Source of the DNA: a bacterium
GTDB taxonomy: Bacteria > Verrucomicrobiota > Verrucomicrobiae > JAJYAR01
Assembly (NCBI GenBank): GCA_021779435.1
Contig: JAJYAR010000034.1
Span: 1 to 12,160, forward strand
DNA length: 12,160 nucleotides
Direction of reading: 5' to 3'
Below, piece after piece: positions 6,019-12,160 of the stretch. A program made the translations under genes and the position numbers. The notes under the pieces were generated by a model, which saw nothing but the letters and a program-made list of their open reading frames with translations, did not search any database and was not told the DNA's origin. Each line of letters begins with the position of its first letter. The stretch's first letter is position 1.

Positions 6019-8571
6019 TCACTTCCAGAGGAAAATCACCGTCTCCTGACGGACCCAGCCGGTCTGGCCGTTGGCGAAGACCAGGTGGTGCCAGCCGACC
6101 GGGAAGGTTTTGTCGACGATGGCGATGCTGCCGGCGGACAGCGCGGTCGTCTTCTGCGTCGTGTCGGCTTCGGTCGGAATCGAGCGGAGCACACCCGGCT
6201 GCCACACGATGACCGAGCGGGCGTCCGCCGTCTCGCCGTAAGCATAAACTCCGTACGCCGCGGTGATGCCGGCCACGAGCGCGAGGCTGGCGAGGGTTAC
6301 GGCGGCCCAGCGCTGAATCCTCTCCCGGCGCCCGTAGGCGTTCACCAGCAGCCAGCCGAGTCCGCCTGCGAAACAGAACGCGGCGGTGATCATGATGAGC
6401 TGCCAGACGGCGGGGCTCGCAAGACCCGCAAGGCTCGCGCCCGGGCCCTGCTTAAGGAAATGGAGAAGCGGAGCGGGTGCGAACCCGGCTTTCTCCGCAA
6501 GGTGGGCGAAATGCCACCGCACCGACGCGTTGCGAGGGTGCTGCACGAAGGCCGCGGTCGCGTGCGCGAGGGCTTCGCCGGGTCGGTCCTGCTGCGCAAG
6601 CGCGAGCGACAGATTGTGCCGGCCCACCCAGTCGGTCGGATGCTGCGCGATCATCGCACGCCAGGCCTGCTCGGCCGCGTCGAAGTCGCCTGACCGGTAG
6701 CTGGTGTCCGGTGACGCTGCTGCCGCGGCGGCGCTGAGCCTCGGTGCTGGCGCCAGGAGCAGCAGCGTGACGACGGCGGCGAACGGAAGCAGGTTGCGGG
6801 GGAGGAAAAGCCGTGCCGGGCTGAATCCTGGGACGCGCTTCGCGGCGAGTGCCGCCCCGGCACGGTCAACCCAGTCGGCCGGGAGCGTGGCGTCCGGACC
6901 GTAGAGCGCACGGTCGGCCTCGCGCCAGAGCGTCGCCCAGGCCGCATCGGGAAGGGCCGCGGGCGCAGGCGCCGCGTGGGAGAGCTTCCACAGGAGCGCG
7001 GAGTCGTGCTGCCAGGCGAGGAGGCGGGCAGCGAGAGGCGAGAGACGGGAGGAGTCGGCCGGCGCTGACACAGGCACGGAGCGCATTTCAGACAGAAGAG
7101 CGGTCAGGCGCGCATGGGCCTCGCGTTGCGGGCGGAGCGGATCGGTGCGCGCGGCACGGCGCCAAGCGAGCGCCAGCCAAAGGCCGAGGAGCAGCGGCAC
7201 GGGGGCCAGAAGCCCGATCAGAAACGCGCCGAGCGAGAGCGGAGCGATCACCGGATCACTGCCGGGCAGCGGATCGCGGGGAATGCCGGCGGGCGCGGCG
7301 GGCGAGCCGATCGGCTTCGATTTCGCCGACGAATCGACGGCGGCCTGCGAGCCTGCGGACGCGGCGGCACCGGCGCCTTGTGAGGGCAGTCCGATCTGCG
7401 TCAGGGCAGGCTCGGCGATCGTGACGGTGGTGCGCTCCGTGCGCGCCGTCTCGTACGCCCCGGTCTTCGTGTTGAAGAAGGTGAACGCGACCGGCCCGAG
7501 CGTGTAGGAGCCGGGTTTTGTCGGGACGAGCACGACGTCCTCGCTGAGTGTGGCGTCAAAGAGCTTCCCCTCCGCCGGAGTGCGCTTTGCCTTCGGCTGG
7601 ACAACCTGGAACTCGGTCGAGACATCGCGTGAAGGCAGGCCATTGACGTCGGGCCAGTTTCCCGTGCCCGAGAGCTCGAGCGTCCAGGTGACCGGCTCGC
7701 CCACGTTCGCGCGGGTGGGCACCACCTTGGAGGTCAGCTTGAACTGGCCGACAGCCCCGTTGAAACCGGTTGGGGCGGCTGGGAGCGGGCGGACGTCGAT
7801 GGACGGCTGGTCGGAGGTGACGGAGACGGGCTCGACGCGCGCCTGCGAGAAGATGCCGAAACCGGTGGCGCCCGTCTGGATCTGGATCAGATGCGTGGCG
7901 GGCTCGAGCTTGACGCTGCCGGCGGCGCGCGCGACGGCGCGGGTTGTGTACGTGAGCCGCGCCTGGCGCTGGCCGTCGGTGACCGACTCGGTGAGCTCGG
8001 GTTTTGACCACTCCTCGGCAACCAGCGGCGCCGCGTTCCACTCGAACGTCGGATTGAACTGCGGGTTGTTGCGGCTGGCGGCGGTCAGCTGGTAGGTGAG
8101 GCCAAATACCTCGCCAGCCCAGACGGACGGGCGTTCGGGAAGGAAACGCGAGGAGGCAATCGACTCGGCGGTGACGGCGGGCGATGCGGCGTTGTAGGCG
8201 GCGACGCGGAGTCGGCCCTTGTTCGTGTCGACCATGAACTCCGGAATCTGAAGCGGCGTGGCCGAACGCGAGGACACGATGTACGAAAGAATGACGCTCC
8301 GGGTCACGTAACTGTTGACCATGTTCACGCTGGTCGAGCGGCCGGCGAGCGAGAGCGACGCGTTGGCGAGGATCGGGAGCCGCGGCTCGCCCGAAGGCTC
8401 GCAGTCCTCGAACACGAGTTGCAGGAGAGTTCCAAGCGCAGAGTCGCCGGGCTCCCAGCGCACGCTCTGCGCGTGCGAGGTGCCCGCAGCGAGGAATGCG
8501 AGGGCAAGCCAGGCGAGGGCTCGCAGGCGCTGACGCACCGTCTGGTTACTGCTGTGGCACACGTTGTTCAT
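6019..8571 (-). CDS. batD: BatD-BatE fusion: Ig-like BatD part, then TPR, TM and SH3-like BatE part
   Basis: This 850-residue protein looks like two Bat proteins in one chain. A signal peptide (residues 14-35, LRALAWLALAFLAAGTSHA) precedes BatD-type beta-sandwich domains (about 36-385), including FKLTSKVVPTRANVGEPVTW and the late GSYTLGPVAFTFFNTKTGAY strand pair. A TM helix lies at 443-468, then an Ala-rich helical cytoplasmic stretch (475-580). At 588-617 a second signal-like hydrophobic segment (LLPFAAVVTLLLLAPAPRLSA) leads into TPR-like repeats (621-700, SYRSGDFDAAEQAWRAMI and NLSLALAQQDRPGEALAHAT). Two TM helices (720-745, 754-778) and an SH3-like end (780-850, ...GWHHLVFANGQTGWV...) follow. 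That second half is the plan of BatE. The start is ATG at 8571, sharing one base with the batBC stop (TGATG) and preceded by AAGGA six bases away; this beats the TTG at 8577. It is probably the periplasmic partner of the BatA/BatB complex. The BatD call is strong; the BatE fusion is a reading of domain order. Confidence 0.85.
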   Translation of the reverse strand: MNNVCHSSNQTVRQRLRALAWLALAFLAAGTSHAQSVRWEPGDSALGTLLQLVFEDCEPSGEPRLPILANASLSLAGRSTSVNMVNSYVTRSVILSYIVSSRSATPLQIPEFMVDTNKGRLRVAAYNAASPAVTAESIASSRFLPERPSVWAGEVFGLTYQLTAASRNNPQFNPTFEWNAAPLVAEEWSKPELTESVTDGQRQARLTYTTRAVARAAGSVKLEPATHLIQIQTGATGFGIFSQARVEPVSVTSDQPSIDVRPLPAAPTGFNGAVGQFKLTSKVVPTRANVGEPVTWTLELSGTGNWPDVNGLPSRDVSTEFQVVQPKAKRTPAEGKLFDATLSEDVVLVPTKPGSYTLGPVAFTFFNTKTGAYETARTERTTVTIAEPALTQIGLPSQGAGAAASAGSQAAVDSSAKSKPIGSPAAPAGIPRDPLPGSDPVIAPLSLGAFLIGLLAPVPLLLGLWLALAWRRAARTDPLRPQREAHARLTALLSEMRSVPVSAPADSSRLSPLAARLLAWQHDSALLWKLSHAAPAPAALPDAAWATLWREADRALYGPDATLPADWVDRAGAALAAKRVPGFSPARLFLPRNLLPFAAVVTLLLLAPAPRLSAAAAAASPDTSYRSGDFDAAEQAWRAMIAQHPTDWVGRHNLSLALAQQDRPGEALAHATAAFVQHPRNASVRWHFAHLAEKAGFAPAPLLHFLKQGPGASLAGLASPAVWQLIMITAAFCFAGGLGWLLVNAYGRRERIQRWAAVTLASLALVAGITAAYGVYAYGETADARSVIVWQPGVLRSIPTEADTTQKTTALSAGSIAIVDKTFPVGWHHLVFANGQTGWVRQETVIFLWK

Positions 8572-10517
8572 CACCAATCCTTGGTCGGCTTCTTTTTCGA
8601 GCCCTGGCTGCGATCGCCCTGGAGCATTTCAAAAAGTTGGGCGGGAGAGTCCTTGTCCTTCAACTGCTCGAGCTTTTCGAGCGGTCGGGCGAGTGCGGGG
8701 TCGACGGGTTCCCTGGGCTGCTCCTGTTTTTCCTGCGCTCCGCCGACTTTCTGTGTTTCGGAGGCCCGCTGCGGTGGCTGCGGTTTGTTCATGTCACCGA
8801 ACGCCTGCTGCTGTTCCTTCTGCTGCTCCTTCTGGTGCTCCGGGGAGGACGGGTTGCTCTCGTTCTGCTTGGGCTGTTGGGGCTGCTGCTGGTCTTCCTG
8901 CTGCTTCTTCTGCTCCTGCGGCTGTTGCTGCTGATTCTGCTGCGGGTTGTTGTTCTGCTGCTGCTGTTGATCCTTCTTCTGTTGCTGGTTGTCCTTGTTC
9001 TGCTGCTGCGGTGGAGGCTCAGGCTTTTTGAGAAGCGCCTCGAGCTGCGTGCGCAGCTGCGGCCAGTCGGTGGCGTGGGAATCGAGCTTGGAACCGAGGT
9101 CGACGGCGGTGAGCGCGTCGCGCACCGGGCCTTCCGGGACGGGCCGCTGGGCGGATTGAAGGCGTGAGCCCCACACGAGCGTCTCGTGGGCGAACTCCGA
9201 CCAGTCGCGCGCGGTGTGGCTGTCTGCGGTCGACAGCCGGGCGACCGTTTTGGACAGCGGCGCGGGATCCACGCTGCCGGGGGATGCGGGCACGGGGGCC
9301 GGTGCCACCGAACCCTGCGGCTGAACCGGGGCGAGCGAGACGGCGGCGCTGGCGTGCGATGCGACCATGAACGCGGCGGAGGCGATGAGGAACAGCAGTG
9401 CTGCGGAGCCGGCGCCCGATGCCGGGGAAGGCTGAACCGCCGGGGAACGTTCTGTCGCGGCGTTGCCGGACGTGGGGCCGGGCTTTCCCGGCCGGCGGAG
9501 CGCGATGTCACGGGTGCGCGGCCTGACGGGAAATTCGTAGAAGAAACTCACGAGGAAGCACCAGAGCGCGAGGGCGAGGGGCCACTGGAAACGTTCGACG
9601 AGCCGGACGGTGTTCTTGTCGACGAACTCGCCCTTCTTGCCGGCATTGACCGTCTGCTGGATCAGGTCGGCGAGGTCGAGCCAGGTGCTGGCGTCGCGAT
9701 AGACACCCTGGGTGGATTCCGCCAGCTGCTGCAGCGTGCCTGCTTCCAGTTTTGAAAGGACAACTGCGCCGCGTTCGTCCTTCACGAACCCGCCCGAACC
9801 GTCGGGGATCATCGTTCCGGCAAGGGTGCCGATCCCGAGCGAGATCACGCGGACGCCGCGCTTGTTTAGTTCGTCCACGCGTGACTTCCAGTCGTCATCG
9901 GTGGCCTCGCCGTCGCTGAGGATGATGAGAAAACGGTCGGCGGAGGACGTTGAGCCGAGCGCGTCGAGGGAGGTGTCGATCAGCGCGCGGTAGTTGGTTC
10001 CGCCCTCCGGCAGGAAATCCGGGTTCAACGATGGAAGAAACTCGCGGAGAATCTCGTAATCCGAGCTCAGCGGACTCTGGAGAAACGCGGTGCCGGAGAA
10101 GACGACGAGCCCGACGCGCTCGCCCTCGAGCTTTTCCAGAAGCGACTGGATGAGGAGCTTGGCGCGATCGAGTCGGGACGGCTTGATGTCCGGCGCGAGC
10201 ATCGAGCGCGAAAGATCGACGGCCAGCAGGATTTCGCGGGACTGATCGAACACCGGCTCGTCAATGCGTCCCCACTGCGGACGGGCCAGCGCGGCGATCG
10301 CGCACACAAGCCCGGCCGCGAGCCAGGGCCGGAGGCTGCGGCGGCCGTTTCGCGCCTGATCCTTGATGATGGAAAGTTCCGCCTTGCCGATTTCGGCCCG
10401 GAGAATCTTCGGATGCGTGGCCGCGGTTCCGCCCCGCCGTCCGCGAGACAACTCCCATGCGAGGAGCGCCGCCGGAAGCAGCAGGAGCCAGAGAAGCTGT
10501 GGCCAGGCAAAGGTCAT
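8571..10517 (-). CDS. batB: BatB-BatC fusion: VWA protein with a Gln/Lys-rich tail
   Basis: This is a 648-residue protein, about twice the usual length of BatB. Residues 1-335 are BatB: TM helices at 6-21 and 64-78, a VWA domain from about 95 to 290, and a third TM helix at 311-328 (QWPLALALWCFLVSFFYEF). The metal-ion (MIDAS) residues are all present: D101-S103-S105 in AVDLSRSM, T174 in EGGTNYRA and D202 in ILSDGEA. After a linker, residues 371-392 (AALLFLIASAAFMVASHASA) look like a signal peptide with an AxA-type end. A helical, TPR-like stretch (425-498), a Gln/Lys-rich tract (about 503-575) and a charged end follow, which is the plan of BatC. The chain therefore probably has four membrane passes. 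VWA domains of this type act in metal-dependent protein binding in inner-membrane complexes tied to MoxR ATPases. ATG at 10517 has no clear Shine-Dalgarno but overlaps the stop of a 28-codon ORF, so coupling is likely. Confidence 0.88.
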   Translation of the reverse strand: MTFAWPQLLWLLLLPAALLAWELSRGRRGGTAATHPKILRAEIGKAELSIIKDQARNGRRSLRPWLAAGLVCAIAALARPQWGRIDEPVFDQSREILLAVDLSRSMLAPDIKPSRLDRAKLLIQSLLEKLEGERVGLVVFSGTAFLQSPLSSDYEILREFLPSLNPDFLPEGGTNYRALIDTSLDALGSTSSADRFLIILSDGEATDDDWKSRVDELNKRGVRVISLGIGTLAGTMIPDGSGGFVKDERGAVVLSKLEAGTLQQLAESTQGVYRDASTWLDLADLIQQTVNAGKKGEFVDKNTVRLVERFQWPLALALWCFLVSFFYEFPVRPRTRDIALRRPGKPGPTSGNAATERSPAVQPSPASGAGSAALLFLIASAAFMVASHASAAVSLAPVQPQGSVAPAPVPASPGSVDPAPLSKTVARLSTADSHTARDWSEFAHETLVWGSRLQSAQRPVPEGPVRDALTAVDLGSKLDSHATDWPQLRTQLEALLKKPEPPPQQQNKDNQQQKKDQQQQQNNNPQQNQQQQPQEQKKQQEDQQQPQQPKQNESNPSSPEHQKEQQKEQQQAFGDMNKPQPPQRASETQKVGGAQEKQEQPREPVDPALARPLEKLEQLKDKDSPAQLFEMLQGDRSQGSKKKPTKDW

Positions 10518-10600
10518 GGTTTAGGAAGGTGACACGCACCAAGGTCCAGGCGCCAAACCAGGCGGCTCTCCGCGAAGTTCATCGATGGCTCGGACTTCAT
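10514..10600 (-). CDS. 28-codon ORF bridging batA and batB
   Basis: A short ORF fills the gap between batA and batB exactly. Its ATG (10600-10598) overlaps the batA stop as ATGA, and its TGA (10516-10514) overlaps the batB ATG as ATGA. It starts MKSEPSMNFAESRL and ends GACHLPKP. It has no TM segment or recognised motif, and is too short for a family call. The likeliest role is translational: a ribosome ending batA could restart here and be delivered to the batB start, which lacks a Shine-Dalgarno of its own. A 79-base leftover that happens to be open is the alternative. Confidence 0.35.
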   Translation of the reverse strand: MKSEPSMNFAESRLVWRLDLGACHLPKP

Positions 10601-11634
10601 GCGGTTGCCTCCTTCCGCAGCGGTCGTGTCGCAAGCGCCGCCGCGAGAACGGCGGCGAGCCCGGGAGCAGCGAGCCACCAGAAAAGTTCGGTCGTGACGA
10701 GGTAGCTCTTCGCCTGGAATTCGATCTTCTTCGCCCGATCGATCGCGGTGAACGCCTTGTCCAGGGTGTCGCCGTCCTCCGCGCGGTAAAAGTGTCCGCC
10801 GGTTTCCTCGGCGATGTCCCTGAGCAGCCGCGGATCGACGTCACGCGAGAAGCCACGGGAGTATTCGACGCGGCCGTTGACGACCACGGGATCCCAGACC
10901 CAGCCGTCGCGTCCGACGGCAATCGTGTAGACCGGGATGTTCTTGTTTCGCGCGATCTTTGCCGCGTCGAGAGGTGGCAGCGTGCTGAGCGGCGTCCCGG
11001 TCTGGCTCATGCTTTCGCCACCGTCGGTGAGCAGGATGACGAACGCGCCGAGCCGTCTTCCCTCCTCGGTGCGGCGCTTCTGGTCGAGACGGTTCAGCGC
11101 GGTGCCGAGCCCGTCGCCGATGACGGTGCCATCGGCATCGACCATCCCGATCTTGAGTCGCGTCAGCTGGTCGGAAATCCAGCCATGGTCGAACGTGAGC
11201 GGCGCGAGCGTGTACGCGCGACGGCCAAACAGCACGAGCCCGATGCGGTCCTGCGGCCGGCGTTCAATGAAACCCTGGATGATGGGCTTGATCATCTGCA
11301 ACCGGCTCGGGGACTCGCCCGGACGCGCGCCATCCTCGCGGCGCATCGACCCGGAGACATCGACGCACAGCATGATGTCATAGCCCTGCGAGCGGACATC
11401 GCGCTTGTCCTCGACCTTCTGCGGACGCGCGAGCGCGACGACCAGCAGCATGATCCCGCCGATTCCGGCGATGGCCGGCCACCGGGACGGGGCCGTCAGG
11501 GACGGCCGGTGCCAGGCGGCGGCAAATGGCACGAGAAGAACGGGAACCTGGCGCCGTCCGCGCAGCCACACGACGACCAGCGGAGCGAGCAGCGCCAGAA
11601 GCCAGAGAGGATCGTGAAACGTGAGACGGCTCAT
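10597..11634 (-). CDS. batA: BatA, VWA-domain inner-membrane protein
   Basis: This 345-residue protein is the usual BatA length and shape. The N-terminus (FHDPLWLLALLAPLVVVWL) and residues 54-72 are TM helices separated by a short loop. The VWA domain starts with YDIMLCVDVSGSM. Its MIDAS residues are complete: D92-S94-S96, T170 in DADGTVIGDG and D204 in LLTDGGES. The tail FWWLAAPGLAAVLAAALA (about 318-335) is the C-terminal TM helix, so the VWA domain faces one side of the inner membrane. The insert PVVVNGRVEYSRGFSRDVDPRLLRDIAEETGG before the last helix is typical of BatA. BatA is thought to act with BatB and with a MoxR ATPase; oxygen tolerance, stress resistance and metal insertion have all been proposed. 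ATG at 11634 lies 13 bases after the DUF58 stop, with AAGG about 16 bases before it, so the ribosome binding site is poor. A DUF4381-type gene often found between DUF58 and batA is absent. Confidence 0.93.
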   Translation of the reverse strand: MSRLTFHDPLWLLALLAPLVVVWLRGRRQVPVLLVPFAAAWHRPSLTAPSRWPAIAGIGGIMLLVVALARPQKVEDKRDVRSQGYDIMLCVDVSGSMRREDGARPGESPSRLQMIKPIIQGFIERRPQDRIGLVLFGRRAYTLAPLTFDHGWISDQLTRLKIGMVDADGTVIGDGLGTALNRLDQKRRTEEGRRLGAFVILLTDGGESMSQTGTPLSTLPPLDAAKIARNKNIPVYTIAVGRDGWVWDPVVVNGRVEYSRGFSRDVDPRLLRDIAEETGGHFYRAEDGDTLDKAFTAIDRAKKIEFQAKSYLVTTELFWWLAAPGLAAVLAAALATRPLRKEATA

Positions 11635-11647
11635 CGTGGGTGGTGCG

Positions 11648-12160
11648 TCACCTTGCCCGTGCGGTCATCCGCGCGTGGAAGAATCTCACGAGGGCATCGA
11701 GCCGGTTCTGCTGGGTCGTCACGATCATCCGGCTCAGCGGGTCGGGGAACAGTTCCTGCCAGGCCTGCTCGCGTTGGGCGTGCCAGGCGGCGTGGGCGGC
11801 GCGCTCGGCGGCGCTGCCCTCGAGTGTGACAAGGCGGCCGGCGGTCGGGTCATAGGCCGCGAACGCCTGTCCGGCAGGCAGCGCGGCATCCCAGGGATCG
11901 TCGACGCGGAAACCCATGGTCTGATAGCGCCGGCGCAGCACGGGCCAGCCCTCCGGGGCGGGACGCGGGGCGAAGTCCCCCAGCCAGATCAGGATGCTGT
12001 GCTTGGGTGCGGCGCGCGCGAGGAACCTCCACGGGATCTGCGGCTGTTCGGTCCCGAGTGCGGGTTCGGGCTGGGAAAGCAAGGAGGCCGCGGCGTTCAG
12101 AATCTGGCCCCGTCCGCGCATGGGCTCGCGGAACGTGTAGCCCTCCGGCGCGGCGTGCAC
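11648..12160 (-). CDS. DUF58-domain protein, C-terminal part (5' end beyond the window)
   Basis: The reading frame is open to the right edge; 170 residues and a TGA are present. The fragment holds the second half of a DUF58 domain. GRGQILNAAASLL is the family's helix before the last MIDAS strand. ILIWLGDFAP is that strand, with the Asp kept and Gly where most members have Ser (SDF). YQTMGFRVDDPWDAALPAGQ and AAYDPTAGRLVTLEG match the closing DP.E..LP..G....DP.TG segment. A helical tail with many Ala, Gln and Arg ends the protein (LDALVRFFHARMTARAR). DUF58 proteins are distant VWA relatives and are usually the second gene of MoxR-DUF58-Bat operons; the MoxR gene would be to the right. The stop lies 13 bases before batA, so the two are surely co-transcribed. 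The apparent GTG at the window edge is not evidence of a start. Confidence 0.85.
   Translation of the reverse strand: MHAAPEGYTFREPMRGRGQILNAAASLLSQPEPALGTEQPQIPWRFLARAAPKHSILIWLGDFAPRPAPEGWPVLRRRYQTMGFRVDDPWDAALPAGQAFAAYDPTAGRLVTLEGSAAERAAHAAWHAQREQAWQELFPDPLSRMIVTTQQNRLDALVRFFHARMTARAR

Noticed and set aside
8793..9020. CTG/TTG-rich stretch as a microsatellite or CRISPR-like array
   Set aside because: It is an imperfect codon-level repeat inside an uninterrupted reading frame, encoding the Gln/Lys-rich BatC-like tail. There are no spacers or fixed repeat units.
8496..9167. Leucine-rich, seemingly membrane protein on the + strand
   Set aside because: It is the complement of the Gln-rich tail of the BatB-BatC fusion: CAG/CAA codons read backwards give CTG/TTG leucines. 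The hydrophobic run is an artefact.
10585..11829. 414-codon open frame on the + strand opposite batA
   Set aside because: Antisense shadow of batA and the end of the DUF58 gene; the - strand carries the complete VWA motifs.

Overview
The DNA is GC-rich, with densely packed genes and weak Shine-Dalgarno sites. The gene content fits a Gram-negative bacterium of the Verrucomicrobiota, probably Opitutaceae-like: a complete-looking Bat (BatA/B/C/D/E) von Willebrand-factor-A operon behind a DUF58 gene, and a secreted DUF362/PQQ-propeller protein. The lineage is an inference from gene style, because no rRNA or marker gene is present.

Left part (1-3823, + strand). The window opens inside the last 53 codons of an AraC-family regulator. 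Next is a large exported protein of about 900 residues that joins a DUF362 domain, a chitobiase-C-terminal-like module and a PQQ-type beta-propeller. A 194-base gap packed with palindromic units follows, and then a class I SAM-dependent methyltransferase.

Middle part (3824-6018, - strand). A two-gene module converges on the methyltransferase gene. Upstream is a winged-helix protein of the AbiEi type IV antitoxin family, and downstream is an AbiEii-like nucleotidyltransferase toxin, joined by an ATGA stop/start overlap. An inverted repeat and several TTTT(C)ACC-like words lie at the 5' end of the antitoxin gene and may be an autoregulatory operator. By eye the module is less GC-rich than its surroundings and looks like an accessory insertion.

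Right part (6019-12160, - strand). One transcription unit enters from the right edge: DUF58 (5' truncated) -> batA -> a 28-codon bridging ORF -> a batB-batC fusion -> a batD-batE fusion. The VWA domains of BatA and BatB both keep their metal-binding (MIDAS) residues. BatC (export-signal-like segment, helical region, Gln/Lys-rich tail) is fused to the end of BatB. BatE (signal-like segment, TPRs, two TM helices, SH3-like domain) is fused to the end of BatD. The five-gene Bat set is therefore compressed into three polypeptides, which probably form an inner-membrane complex with large periplasmic parts. A MoxR ATPase gene would be expected beyond the right edge.

No tRNA, rRNA, CRISPR array or insertion sequence was recognised. 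No gene-free stretch reaches 300 bases; the longest is 2961-3154.
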